Under the pieces are notes generated by a model. The model worked only from the letters and a program-made list of their open reading frames with translations, did not search any database and was not told the origin of the DNA. Shown in pieces: positions 26,459 to 35,298 of a DNA stretch of 64,000 nt (position 1 is its first letter; each line of letters opens with the position of its first letter). Where the stretch lies: positions 2,976,001-3,040,000 of the forward strand of contig NZ_CP006842.1 of NCBI RefSeq assembly GCF_000626675.1, written 5' to 3'. This DNA is from Corynebacterium glyciniphilum AJ 3170 (lineage in GTDB: Bacteria; Actinomycetota; Actinomycetes; Mycobacteriales; Mycobacteriaceae). A program made the position numbers and the translations under genes.

Positions 26459-27286
26459 ATGACCCGCATCCCCGTTTTCGCACGTGCCCGAAGCCGGATG
26501 AGCCGCGTCGTGCTGGCCTTCGGTGCCGGCACCACGCTCCTCTTCGGAGCGTCGGCCTGCTCCTTCGAGACCGTGTTCAGCACCACGGAGGACGACAGTA
26601 CAGCCGACCGGGCCCTGGCACTCTCCGCTCCGGGCAGCGCCGACCTGTGGCGTACCTCCGGTACCGGCCCGGACTCCCTCAATGACGACGCCGAGCCCGG
26701 CACTCCCATGGAGTTCGTCGACCCCGCCCTGCTCGAGGACGGTGAACTGCCTCCCCGTATGACGGTGACCGAGGCGCAGTCGCTCCAGGTCCTCCAGAAG
26801 CTCGCCGACATGGTGCAGGAGGAGGGCCGCCGCATCTCCGAGGTCGCGACGCTACGGGTCTACCTCACCCCCGAGGACGGCACCGATGACGGGGCCGACT
26901 TCGAGGGGTGGAACCGGGCCTACCGTACGTTCTTCGCCAACCTCGATCCCTTGACCGGAGACTCACTCCTGACGGGCACCTCGGCGGTGACGTTGACCGC
27001 GGAGACGAGCCCGTCCACCACGTCGGAACCGTCAGGACCCTCAGGCCCCTCCGACAGCGACACACCGTCGGACGACGAGGCCCCCTCGACGTCCCCTGAC
27101 GCGGAACCGACCGACACGACCGGCGGGGTCGACGATGACACCGACGACACCGACGATGACGATTCGCGGTACTCCGGGGAAACCAACCCCACCAAGCCGA
27201 CGGTGGTCACCGTGGGCGTGGCCGAGCAGCCCGTCGAAGGATGGTTGGTGCAGGTCGAGGCGGAAGTGATCTTCGACAACGAGTGA
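26459..27286 (+). CDS. Predicted lipoprotein with a Rid-like domain split by an acidic disordered insert
   Basis: 275 residues from the ATG at 26459 (AGGAG nine bases upstream). The signal peptide ends GASAC with Cys34. Residues about 85-170 look like the N-terminal part of a Rid/YjgF domain (EAQSLQVLQKLADMV, RVYLTPEDG, WNRAYRTFFAN). A Ser/Thr/Pro/Asp-rich stretch of about 70 residues follows, then the last Rid strands (VVTVGVAEQPVEGWLVQVEAEVIF). In imine deaminases an Arg precedes the last strands; here the equivalent seems to be Lys in TKPTVV, so deaminase activity is doubtful. It ends 6 bp before the convergent purT stop. Confidence 0.75.
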   Translation: MTRIPVFARARSRMSRVVLAFGAGTTLLFGASACSFETVFSTTEDDSTADRALALSAPGSADLWRTSGTGPDSLNDDAEPGTPMEFVDPALLEDGELPPRMTVTEAQSLQVLQKLADMVQEEGRRISEVATLRVYLTPEDGTDDGADFEGWNRAYRTFFANLDPLTGDSLLTGTSAVTLTAETSPSTTSEPSGPSGPSDSDTPSDDEAPSTSPDAEPTDTTGGVDDDTDDTDDDDSRYSGETNPTKPTVVTVGVAEQPVEGWLVQVEAEVIFDNE

Positions 27287-27292
27287 CGCCCC

Positions 27293-28564
27293 TCAGGAGC
27301 GCCCCCACCTGCCACTGTCTGACGTGGTGCCGGGGGTAGCCGGGTCGATACCGACTGTCACCGTCGACGCCGCCTCAGTGGCCCGCTCCCTGGCGACATC
27401 GACGGTCTCTGCCGTGGAAAAGGCCACCCCCATCCTGCGCCGCTCATGGCTGACCGGCTTACCGAAGATCCGGACCTCGGTCTCCGGCACGGTCAGAGCC
27501 TCCGCCAGGCCGGAGTAGGTCGGGGCTGCAGCGGACTCGCCGCTGTCCACGCGCCCGTAGATCACCGCTGACGCGCCCGGGGAGATCAGTGTGGTGTCGA
27601 TCGGCAGCCCGAGAATCGCCCGGGCGTGCAGGTCGAACTCGCTGAAGCGCTGAGACCCCATCGTCACCATGCCGGTGTCGTGCGGCCGGGGACTGACCTC
27701 GGAGAAGTACACGTCGTCGCCCTTGACGAAGAGCTCCACACCGAACACGCCACGTCCTCCCAACGCGCCGGTGATACGTGCGGCGACCGAGCGCGCGGAT
27801 TCCAGCGCCGCTGTCGTCATCTGTGCGGGCTGCCAGGACTCCACGTAGTCTCCCCGGTCCTGCCGGTGGCCGATGGGCTCGCAGAACCAGGTGGCGTCGT
27901 CGCCCGAGTCCGGGTCCACTGACCGCACGGTGAGCAGGGTGATCTCATAGTCGAATGGCACGAACTGCTCGATGATCACCCGTCCCGAGGACACCCGCGC
28001 CCCACTCATCGCGTACTCCCAGGAACGCCGCAGGTCGTCCTCGGAACGCACGTAGGACTGGCCCTTGCCCGAGGAGCTCATCACCGGCTTGACCACACAA
28101 GGCATACCGATCCTGCGGACCCCCTCGAGGAACTCGTCATAGGACGAGGCGAAGACGTGGCGGGAGTTCGGCAACCCCAGATCCCGGTCGGCCAGGGTTC
28201 GGATGCCCTCGCGGTTCATCGTCAACCGTGTGGCGCGCGCGGTCGGGATGACTGTGGCCAGGCCCTCGTCCTCCACGTCCTGCAGAGCATCGGTCGCCAG
28301 TGCCTCGATCTCCGGGACGACGAACTGCGGACGGACCTCGTCGATCAGGGCACGTACGGCGGAGGGGTCCGTCATGTCGATGGTGTGGTGGACATCGGCG
28401 ACATGGTGCGCCGGTGCCCCCTCGTAACGGTCCGCGGCATGGACCTCCACCCCGTAGCGCTGCAGGGCGATGGTCACCTCCCTGCCAAGCTCGCCGGATC
28501 CCAGCAACAGGACCTTCGTGGCATTGGGTGCAAGGGGTGTACCGATGACGTCAGGCGTGTACAT
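27293..28564 (-). CDS. purT: Formate-dependent phosphoribosylglycinamide formyltransferase
   Basis: A 423-residue ATP-grasp enzyme that formylates GAR using formate and ATP, the THF-independent third step of purine synthesis. The N-terminus [20 protein letters not shown] is the family signature. The ATP-grasp part shows [18 protein letters not shown], the [27 protein letters not shown] loop and the C-terminal [14 protein letters not shown]. It stands alone and is convergent with the lipoprotein gene. The final 12 residues are a non-conserved tail. Confidence 0.97.
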   Translation of the reverse strand: MYTPDVIGTPLAPNATKVLLLGSGELGREVTIALQRYGVEVHAADRYEGAPAHHVADVHHTIDMTDPSAVRALIDEVRPQFVVPEIEALATDALQDVEDEGLATVIPTARATRLTMNREGIRTLADRDLGLPNSRHVFASSYDEFLEGVRRIGMPCVVKPVMSSSGKGQSYVRSEDDLRRSWEYAMSGARVSSGRVIIEQFVPFDYEITLLTVRSVDPDSGDDATWFCEPIGHRQDRGDYVESWQPAQMTTAALESARSVAARITGALGGRGVFGVELFVKGDDVYFSEVSPRPHDTGMVTMGSQRFSEFDLHARAILGLPIDTTLISPGASAVIYGRVDSGESAAAPTYSGLAEALTVPETEVRIFGKPVSHERRRMGVAFSTAETVDVARERATEAASTVTVGIDPATPGTTSDSGRWGRS

Positions 28565-28609
28565 GGGTCAAGACGCTACCAGCCTCCCCATGGTCGACAT
28601 GCAGTCCAG

Positions 28610-29563
28610 TCAGGCAACCGCCAGGTTTCCCGGATAGTTCGCCAGGCGACCACTGTCGTCGATCACCGAGTAGGCCGAAGCGTCCCCGGTGATGATGCGC
28701 GAACGCTGGCCGGACACGCTGGTGGGGACCGGCCCTGCGAGCGTGACACGGTGGTTCTTACGACGTTGATCACCGAAATCCGCCACACCGTAGTGCTGGG
28801 TGGCGAGATTGTCCCAGATGGCGACGTCGCCCTCTTCCCAGTGCCACCGCACGGTGTTGTCCGGGGAGAGGATCCTGGCCTGGAACAGGCGGATCAGATC
28901 CCGCGATTCGTCGTCACGGAGCCCGCTGATCCGAGACACAAACTGTCCGAGCAACAACGAACGCTCCCCCGTGGCGGGGTGTACATGGACCAGCGGGTGC
29001 TCGGTCTCGAAACGGACCCGGGTGAACTCGGCGTAGGAGAACCCGCTGGAGTCGGTGACGTCCGGGGCTTCCGGCTGTTTCGCCGAGGCGTAGTCGTAGT
29101 CGTTGGTGTGGACGGCCCACAGTGCATCCGCCAGGTCCCGTAACGGCTCCGGAAGGCGTTCGTAGGCCGCGACCGTGTTCGCCCATTCGGTGGCACCACC
29201 GTAACCGGGAAGCTCCACCGCCCGCAGGACGGAGATCTTCGGGACACGGTCGACGAACGACACGTCGGTGTGCCATGCATTCGCCGCTCCCTCGAGGATC
29301 AGGTTGTCCCGGCCGTGGGAAACCACGGTGGGGTGAGCGAGCGTGGGGGTGCCCAGCAGACTGGCGAACGCATACTGGTCCTCATCTGTGAGGTGCTGCT
29401 GACCGCGGATAATGAGGACCTTGTGGAGGGCCAGTTCGGTGCGGATCCGGTCGACGGTGTCCGGATCCAGGTCTCCACCCAGACGGAGCCCCTCGATCTT
29501 CGCCCCGACATTGTGGGACAGGCGGGTGAGTTCAATAGACTGATCTGTCTGCTTCTGTGTCAT
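28610..29563 (-). CDS. TauD/TfdA-family alpha-ketoglutarate-dependent dioxygenase
   Basis: A 317-residue Fe(II)/2-oxoglutarate dioxygenase of the TauD/alkylsulfatase group. It carries the first iron ligands in WHTDVSF, the distal His in DNLATQHYGVADF and the 2-oxoglutarate Arg in RRKNHRVTLAG. These enzymes release sulfite from sulfonates or sulfate from alkyl sulfates. The ATG at 29563 has GAGG eight bases upstream; six more residues are possible. A McbR-type operator lies within the first ten codons, which suggests sulfur control. No sulfonate transporter lies beside it. Confidence 0.88.
   Translation of the reverse strand: MTQKQTDQSIELTRLSHNVGAKIEGLRLGGDLDPDTVDRIRTELALHKVLIIRGQQHLTDEDQYAFASLLGTPTLAHPTVVSHGRDNLILEGAANAWHTDVSFVDRVPKISVLRAVELPGYGGATEWANTVAAYERLPEPLRDLADALWAVHTNDYDYASAKQPEAPDVTDSSGFSYAEFTRVRFETEHPLVHVHPATGERSLLLGQFVSRISGLRDDESRDLIRLFQARILSPDNTVRWHWEEGDVAIWDNLATQHYGVADFGDQRRKNHRVTLAGPVPTSVSGQRSRIITGDASAYSVIDDSGRLANYPGNLAVA
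29536..29551. promoter_or_regulatory. McbR-type operator inside the 5' end of the dioxygenase gene
   Basis: TAGACTGATCTGTCTG matches YAGAC-N6-GTCTR exactly. It falls in codons 5 to 10 of the TauD-like gene. An operator just inside the coding region can repress as a roadblock. If the true start is further downstream it would be an ordinary promoter-proximal site. Confidence 0.5.
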
Positions 29564-29641
29564 GGCGACAGCCTCGCACATCGCCCGACACCCCGCACTC
29601 TTTCACTTCACAGTGAACGGAATCCGGCACGGCACCGGGAT

Positions 29642-30451
29642 TCACCACTCAGGGTTTTCCACGTCCACACCGTGACCGGCCGCATTAGCGCGGATCAACT
29701 CCACGAGGTAATCCGTGTGATCGTCCCCGTTCACGGTCCAGTTCGTCCGGAACCGGCCATCACCGACGTACATCGCCGACAGAATGACCTGTCGACCGTG
29801 TGGACAGTCGTACCAGCGCGAGATCGAACTGCGCTGCCGTTCCGCCAGCGCGTTGCCCTCCTCCGACCCCGGCGCGACGCCACGCTCATGGGCCTCGGCA
29901 AGCGCACGGGCGAATGCATCACCCTCCTCGCGGACGGCACGCCAGTCGTCTTCCCCCATCTGCGACATGATCTCCTGGGACTGCGCCCACTCTGTGGTGT
30001 CACCCCAGCGCTCCTCAGCCTCACGCTGGTAGTCGGGGTCCCAGTCCGGGCCGAGGATCTCCCGGACCCGGTCGGGTGGCACCGGTCCGGTGTATACACC
30101 GGACGTCACCTCGGCGAGCAGGTTCTCCACGGCAGAAAGCATGCGTTCCACCCCGTCCCGGCGCTCCAGCAGCATCTCCCGCTGGCGTAACAGGTGGGCA
30201 CGCTCATCCCCACCGGCAGCGTCCAGCAGATCAGCGATCTCGGCGAGGGGGACACCCGACTCGCGGTAGACGAGGATGCGCTGGCCCCGGGCCAGGTCAT
30301 CGGAGGTGTAGATACGGTAGTCCGACCATGTGCGCACCTGAGGAACCAGCAGGCCCTTCGCGTCCCAGTGGTGCAGGGTACGCACGGTGACGCCGAGGTA
30401 GTCGGCGGCCTGACTGACGGTGAACTCTTTGTTCTCTGTGTTGTTGTCCAT
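29642..30451 (-). CDS. MerR-family regulator with TipAS-like antibiotic-recognition domain
   Basis: A 269-residue regulator (273 if the ATG at 30463 is used). Residues about 9-75 form the MerR winged helix (FTVSQAADYLGVTVRTLHHWD, then YTSDDLARGQRILVYRESGVPL). A coiled-coil region follows. The C-terminal 140 residues match the TipAS fold, with the helical Trp/Glu-rich part and the DCPHGRQVILSAMYVGD segment carrying the Cys that in TipA binds thiopeptides. Such proteins activate their own or nearby promoters when an antibiotic is bound. It lies upstream of the dioxygenase gene in the same direction, 78 bp apart. Confidence 0.9.
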   Translation of the reverse strand: MDNNTENKEFTVSQAADYLGVTVRTLHHWDAKGLLVPQVRTWSDYRIYTSDDLARGQRILVYRESGVPLAEIADLLDAAGGDERAHLLRQREMLLERRDGVERMLSAVENLLAEVTSGVYTGPVPPDRVREILGPDWDPDYQREAEERWGDTTEWAQSQEIMSQMGEDDWRAVREEGDAFARALAEAHERGVAPGSEEGNALAERQRSSISRWYDCPHGRQVILSAMYVGDGRFRTNWTVNGDDHTDYLVELIRANAAGHGVDVENPEW

Positions 30452-30592
30452 GCCAGTGATCATCGTCCCTGACGCAGCGTGAGGGTCAAGCGGCCGAAAT
30501 CCGATCCCACCTTCATGTGAGGTTCACATCGGCCCCCTGACACAGCCCTTCCACGCGCTCCCGAAAAAATTCTCCCCAAAGTTGAGTCCTGT

Positions 30593-30618
30593 GGAATAAA
30601 CCTTGAAGGCACACAGTT
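30593..30618 (+). promoter_or_regulatory. SigH-type heat/oxidative stress promoter before hsp20
   Basis: GGAATA (30593-30598) and GTT (30616-30618) are 17 bp apart, the arrangement of corynebacterial SigH promoters. The octamer GTTGAGTC is present twice in direct orientation (30581-30588 and 30616-30623), with CTTGAAGG between. This resembles half sites of the HspR HAIR motif CTTGAGT. The leader would be about 45 nt, with AAGGAG 10-15 bases before the ATG. Confidence 0.55.
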
Positions 30619-30670
30619 GAGTCAGGTGTACGCAAGTTCAGCAGACAGATGAAGGAGTGAGGTACTCACC

Positions 30671-31174
30671 ATGGCCACCTTCCGTTTCGATCCTTTCGCC
30701 CAGCTCGACTCCGTCGCCCGTGAGATCTTCGGAGAATCCGGCGCGCTCGGGACGGTGAACCGGAACCAGACTCCGCGGTTCATGCCGATGGATCTGGTTC
30801 GCAAGGACGACGACTACATCCTGACCACCGACCTACCGGGCGTGGATGCTGACAGCATCGACGTCGACATCGACAACGGTGTACTCACCATCTCCGCCGA
30901 GCGCACCACCGGGCCACGGCACGCAGTTGACGCCAGTGGAGATTCCGAGAGCAACAGCACCGGGGACACCCACAAGTGGATCGCGAATGAGCGGTTCACC
31001 GGAACCTACCGTCGACAGGTCACTGTCAGCGACAGTGTGGACACTGAACGCGTCACCGCCGACTACACCGACGGTGTCCTGACCGTGACCCTACCGGTGG
31101 CGGAGCGGTCCAAGAGCCGCAAGATCACCGTCGGACGCTCCGGGGACGACAGCCCGAAGGAGATCGACGCCTGA
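30671..31174 (+). CDS. hsp20: Small heat-shock protein, Hsp20 family
   Basis: A 167-residue alpha-crystallin-type chaperone that holds unfolding proteins in the cytoplasm. The N-terminal arm MATFRFDPFAQLDSVAREIFG precedes the alpha-crystallin core (PMDLVRKDDDYILTTDLPGVDADSIDVDIDNGVLTI) and ends with the VTVTLPVAERSK region. An acidic loop of about 20 residues (DASGDSESNSTGD) is inserted in the middle of the core. Upstream lies a good SigH-type promoter. Its stop codon abuts that of the convergent ABC gene with no spacer. Confidence 0.95.
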   Translation: MATFRFDPFAQLDSVAREIFGESGALGTVNRNQTPRFMPMDLVRKDDDYILTTDLPGVDADSIDVDIDNGVLTISAERTTGPRHAVDASGDSESNSTGDTHKWIANERFTGTYRRQVTVSDSVDTERVTADYTDGVLTVTLPVAERSKSRKITVGRSGDDSPKEIDA

Positions 31175-32326
31175 TCAGGCCAGAGAGCCCAGCATCGCCG
31201 ACCGGTCACTGACCGCGTCGGCGAATGCCGCATTGTGGCAGGACCACAGCACCGCAGGGCGCCCTCCGTTCCACAAGGCCGCAACCCCCGCTGAGGTGAG
31301 TTCCGCGTGGTACTCCCCGGCGGCGTAGCCACGCATCACACGCGTCAGCCACGCATATCCCTCGGCGTCCAGCCCGACAGTCGGTTCATCGAGAATCAAC
31401 AAACCGGGCCCCCGCACCAGGGCGGCCGCGACCGCGAGCATACGTCGCGGAGAACTCGGCACATCCAACGGATGGACATCGCGCCACCGCTCCAACCCCA
31501 CCCATTCCAACGCCGCCTCCGCATGGGCGGCGTCCGTGCCAACAGCAAGCTCCTTGAGGACGGTCCGCCGGGAGAATGCGGCGTCCATGCCCGTCGGGGC
31601 CCATCCCGCAACGGGTGTATCGAGCGTGCCCTCATGTGGCAGCAAGCCGAGGACGGCGAGCATCAACGTGGTCTTCCCCGAACCGTTGGCGCCGCCAAGA
31701 TGAGTCACCTGGCCACTGAAGACATTCAGGTTCACCGGCCCGAGTGTGAAGGCCCCGCGAGTAACCCCGACATTCTCCATGGTCAGCACAGATTCTCCCG
31801 GAGCGGTGTCCGCAAAGGACGAAGGAACAGGATCCGGTGCATCCTCGTCCGTCCCGTCCAACCGCATCTCCTGGTCAGCGTCATCCGCCAGAACGGTGCG
31901 CACCCGGTCGTAGACTGTGACCGTCCCGTCGAACTCGGCGAGCGCGGCACGGAGTGTCTCCACCGCCGCGGCATCGAGTCCGTCGGTCGGGCAGTCGAGC
32001 ACCAGTGAACCGGGGTCGCGGAGGAGGGCCGCGGCGACCGCCAGCCGCCGGGTCTGCCCGGTGGAGAGCCGCGACGGCTCCCGCTCAGCGATGTGCCGCA
32101 GACCCCAGGTGTCCATCGCCGCATCGATCCGGGCAGCCATGATCTCCGGCGCGATGCCCTGCTGCTCCATGCCGAAAGCGAGTTCCTCGCGGACAGTGGA
32201 GCGCAGCAGCGAGACGTGGGCCGCCGCATCATTGCCCACCCAGGCCGCCCCGGATTCTTCCGCGGCAGCCCATGCATGTTCGGACAGCCCGGCGCCGGAG
32301 GCTGCCCAGATGAAACGGTCGATCAT
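31175..32326 (-). CDS. Tandem ABC ATPase (EcfA-like) with two complementary degenerate domains
   Basis: 383 residues holding two ABC ATPase domains in one chain. The N-terminal half starts beyond where Walker A should be, keeps LSTGQTRRLAVAAALL, but has Cys for the catalytic Glu (LVLDCPTDGLD) and no switch His (TVYDRV). The C-terminal half has Walker A (GGANGSGKTTL), Walker B (LLILDEPTVGLD) and His (WSCHN), but the signature reads VPSSPRRM. Only one composite ATP site can form. The fused layout resembles EcfA/YkoD energy-coupling ATPases. The ATG at 32326 overlaps the stop of the upstream MerR gene. No transmembrane partner is adjacent; the ECF T and S genes at 43-44.5 kb are candidates. Confidence 0.85.
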   Translation of the reverse strand: MIDRFIWAASGAGLSEHAWAAAEESGAAWVGNDAAAHVSLLRSTVREELAFGMEQQGIAPEIMAARIDAAMDTWGLRHIAEREPSRLSTGQTRRLAVAAALLRDPGSLVLDCPTDGLDAAAVETLRAALAEFDGTVTVYDRVRTVLADDADQEMRLDGTDEDAPDPVPSSFADTAPGESVLTMENVGVTRGAFTLGPVNLNVFSGQVTHLGGANGSGKTTLMLAVLGLLPHEGTLDTPVAGWAPTGMDAAFSRRTVLKELAVGTDAAHAEAALEWVGLERWRDVHPLDVPSSPRRMLAVAAALVRGPGLLILDEPTVGLDAEGYAWLTRVMRGYAAGEYHAELTSAGVAALWNGGRPAVLWSCHNAAFADAVSDRSAMLGSLA

Positions 32327-33171
32327 GAGGTGACCGTACCAGTGGGCGTATCCGTGATCGGGAAGCACAGTTGGGTGACCCACGCCGTAGGATCGGGATT
32401 CTGCGCCGGGCTGACGTGATAGATGTTGAACATCGGGCCGACGGTCAGGTCACGGGCAGCCAAGAAACGCCCTACCTGCTCTGTCACTGCAGGGACTTGC
32501 GCATAGTCACCGTGCAGCGTCGCGGTGACGACGTCGCACTCGTCCACATGCCGGCATTCCAGTCCGTCCGGAGGAGTGAAAGACTCCGTGACCTGAACCC
32601 ACACCTCGATATCGGCGTCACTCTCCTTGAAGTCGGGGTCGTGGAAGGTGGCTCCCGACCACCCTCCCGCCGGGAACGCTGCGTCTGATTCCTGGAGGAG
32701 AGCCATGATCTCCTGCCAGAGCTGCGTTTCCTCCGAATAGTCGGAGACAACGCGACGCAATCCGGCGAGAACCATGGATTGCATGTGTTCGATCGTGACG
32801 TCCGTCATGTCAGGATGTCCTTTCAGCTGTGTACGTAACCGGTCGAACTGCGCAAGCTGCGTATGCAGTTCGCGTGACCGTTCGGTGAGACGTCCATGAT
32901 GGTGTTCAAGCTCGGCGTCGAGCTTCACTGGATCCGTACCCGCCGCCAGCATCCTTGCGATTGCATCGATGGAGAATCCTGCATCCCTGAGTAAGACGAT
33001 GAGATTCGCAGTCCTCAACTGGTCTGCACTGTAGAAACGTCGCCCGCTGTGTGGGTCGACGTGAGCTGGAAAGAGTAACTCGTGCTCCTGATAATGCCGG
33101 AGCATCCTTACGCTGATGCTTGTCAGCCGCGAGAATGTCCCGATCGCAAGCAGGCTGTCGTGGTGATCCAT
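32323..33171 (-). CDS. MerR-family regulator with GyrI-like effector domain
   Basis: A 282-residue BmrR-type activator from the ATG at 33171. The N-terminal MerR domain shows IGTFSRLTSISVRMLRHYQEHELL and FYSADQLRTANLIVLLRDAGF, then a dimerisation coiled coil (about residues 85-130). The C-terminal 150 residues fit the GyrI-like/SOUL drug-binding fold (VLAGLRRVVSDYSEE..., YHVSPAQNPDPTAWVTQLCFPI). The frame is open 27 codons upstream. It is coupled to the tandem ABC ATPase by a 4-bp overlap, so it probably controls that gene in response to a small amphipathic ligand. TGTGCA hexamers flank its start region. Confidence 0.88.
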   Translation of the reverse strand: MDHHDSLLAIGTFSRLTSISVRMLRHYQEHELLFPAHVDPHSGRRFYSADQLRTANLIVLLRDAGFSIDAIARMLAAGTDPVKLDAELEHHHGRLTERSRELHTQLAQFDRLRTQLKGHPDMTDVTIEHMQSMVLAGLRRVVSDYSEETQLWQEIMALLQESDAAFPAGGWSGATFHDPDFKESDADIEVWVQVTESFTPPDGLECRHVDECDVVTATLHGDYAQVPAVTEQVGRFLAARDLTVGPMFNIYHVSPAQNPDPTAWVTQLCFPITDTPTGTVTS

Positions 33172-33220
33172 AGGTCTAGTGCACATCCTGACACCGTGGT
33201 AGATGCAAGCGAATGCACAA

Positions 33221-35209
33221 CTACGCGGTCGCCCCCTGAACCTCGTCGACACCGAGGCCCTTCACCAGGCCGACAACCTCTTCCGACGCTGATGCGGACC
33301 GCAACGCCTCCCGGAACTCGTCCTTCATCAACGCACGGGCGAGTTTCGCGAGGACCCTGAGGTGCTGCTTGCCCGCATCATCCGGCACCGCAATAAGGAA
33401 CACCAGGTCAACCGGGATACCGTCCGGAGCGTCCCACTCCACCGGGGTCTGGAGCCGTCCGAACACCAGCGTCGGGACGCTCACCGCGGCGCTCCGTGCG
33501 TGGGGAATAGCCACACCATGACCGACCGCAGTAGTCGACTGCGCCTCGCGAGCCAGTGCTGCATCCACGACCTCAGTCTCGGCAAGACGTCCCTGCTGCT
33601 CCGCCTGTCCGGCGAGGGCACGGATCACCGCCGCAGCTCCGGTCGACTCCCCTGTCTGACCGGTCGCGGGAACGAGATCGAGGACGACGGTGCCTGCGTC
33701 GATGAGATCCGACGAGGTCAGCTCCGCGTCCGGCTCCGTGTCTGCGTCGGCGTCCTTCCCCGCCCCCGGAGCGCCCGTCGTGACCGCCATGAGCAGCAGG
33801 GACACCGCCGACGTCACGGCGATACCGATAACCAGGCACAGGAAGAACCAGGCGATGCCCTCCACCGCACCGAGCACCGCGACGATCGGCCCGCCGTGCA
33901 TCACATTGTCCTTCACACCGAACATGCCGGCCAGAGCGCCCGCTACTGCCCCGCCGATAACGTTGGCGGGAATGATCTGCAGTGGACGCGCGACAGCGAG
34001 CGGAATCGCCCCCTCCGAGATACCGAAGAAGCCCATGAAGAGACCGGCCACCCCGGCGTCCCGCTCCGCCTTGTTGAACCTGCTGCGCGCCAGCAACGTC
34101 GTCACGCCCGCGGCGATCGGCGGGACGGCGATGGCGACGGCCGCCATTCCCATCGGCGCAGCATTACCGGTCGCGATCAGGCCGCCGGCGAAGAGGAACG
34201 CTGTCTTGTTGAGCGGACCTCCCATGTCGAAAGCGATCATCGCACCGATGATCGCCCCGAGCAGGAGAACCGAAGACCCCTGCATCCCCTCCAGGCTTTC
34301 GGTCATCACCTCGAAAAGCGTGGCGATCGGCTTGCCCAACAGATAGATGAAGAGACCCCCGACCACGAGCGTGGTCACCACGGGAATGACGATGATCGGC
34401 CAGATGGGCTGAATGTACTTGTGGACCGGGATCTTCCGGATCGCCAGGGCCACGTAGCCGGAGAGCACACCGGTCACGATCCCACCGAGGAATCCGGCGT
34501 CGGCTTCGGATCCGTACAGGTCCCCGGTCACAGCCACCAGCCCGGTCACAAAGCCTGGCGCCAGCCCCGGGCGGTCGGCGATGGCCATCGCGATGTATCC
34601 GGACAGCACCGGGACCATGAGGGAGAAGGCCAATCCTCCGAGCTGGTTGAGCGTGTCCCAGAACGTTCCCTCCGGAATGACCAGGCCCTCTGCGGTCGGC
34701 TCGCCACCGAGGGAGAGAGCCACCGCAAGCATCAGACCGCCGGTGACAACAAAGGGGATCATGTGGGAGACACCGTTCATCAATGCCCGGTAGAGGTCAT
34801 CGCCGAAGCGACGGGTCCAGGACCGCTGCCCGTCAGTCTCCCCGCGGCTGCTGCCATCGACACCCGCAGCATCGTCACCACTGCTCTTCGGCGCGTCCAG
34901 TGCCGACCGGAGCAGTTCCGCCGGCTTCTTGATTCCCTCGTCCACCCCGGTCGACACCAACGGCTTACCGGCGAACCGGGCCGTGTCGATCTTCATGTCC
35001 GCTGCGACGACGACAGCCGCGGCATCACGGATCTCCTCGACGGTGAAGGCGTTCTCCACGCCGATGGAGCCGTGGGTCTCCACCCGGACGCGGACGCCGG
35101 CAGTGTCTGCAGCCGCCTCAAGGTTCTCGGCTGCCATGTAGGTGTGGGCGATGCCGGTGGGGCACGCGGTGATCGCCAGGACGAGGGGTCGTGTCTCCGG
35201 AGACGTCAT
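33221..35209 (-). CDS. ptsF: PTS fructose-specific EIIBCA component
   Basis: A 662-residue fructose permease of the phosphotransferase system in the order EIIB-EIIC-EIIA. EIIB has the phospho-acceptor in ITACPTGIAHTYMAAE (Cys16). EIIC covers about residues 135-480 with ten or so helices and GISEGAIPLA. A linker with DADADTEPDAE precedes EIIA, whose His lies in GHGVAIPHARS. Corynebacterial fructose PTS genes normally sit with fruK and a DeoR-type regulator; here neither is adjacent. Its start lies 89 bp from the divergent YhgE/Pip gene. Confidence 0.95.
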   Translation of the reverse strand: MTSPETRPLVLAITACPTGIAHTYMAAENLEAAADTAGVRVRVETHGSIGVENAFTVEEIRDAAAVVVAADMKIDTARFAGKPLVSTGVDEGIKKPAELLRSALDAPKSSGDDAAGVDGSSRGETDGQRSWTRRFGDDLYRALMNGVSHMIPFVVTGGLMLAVALSLGGEPTAEGLVIPEGTFWDTLNQLGGLAFSLMVPVLSGYIAMAIADRPGLAPGFVTGLVAVTGDLYGSEADAGFLGGIVTGVLSGYVALAIRKIPVHKYIQPIWPIIVIPVVTTLVVGGLFIYLLGKPIATLFEVMTESLEGMQGSSVLLLGAIIGAMIAFDMGGPLNKTAFLFAGGLIATGNAAPMGMAAVAIAVPPIAAGVTTLLARSRFNKAERDAGVAGLFMGFFGISEGAIPLAVARPLQIIPANVIGGAVAGALAGMFGVKDNVMHGGPIVAVLGAVEGIAWFFLCLVIGIAVTSAVSLLLMAVTTGAPGAGKDADADTEPDAELTSSDLIDAGTVVLDLVPATGQTGESTGAAAVIRALAGQAEQQGRLAETEVVDAALAREAQSTTAVGHGVAIPHARSAAVSVPTLVFGRLQTPVEWDAPDGIPVDLVFLIAVPDDAGKQHLRVLAKLARALMKDEFREALRSASASEEVVGLVKGLGVDEVQGATA

Positions 35210-35298
35210 GCGACCGAGGGTAATAGACTGCGGTAACAGTTAGCTTTGAAAACTGCACACCTGCCACCCGCGACCCGGCCAAGTGCTACGGTCACCGG

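Noticed and set aside
30541..30670. CIRCE element upstream of hsp20
   Set aside because: TTAGCACTC and its inverted partner are absent; SigH and HspR-like signals explain the region better.
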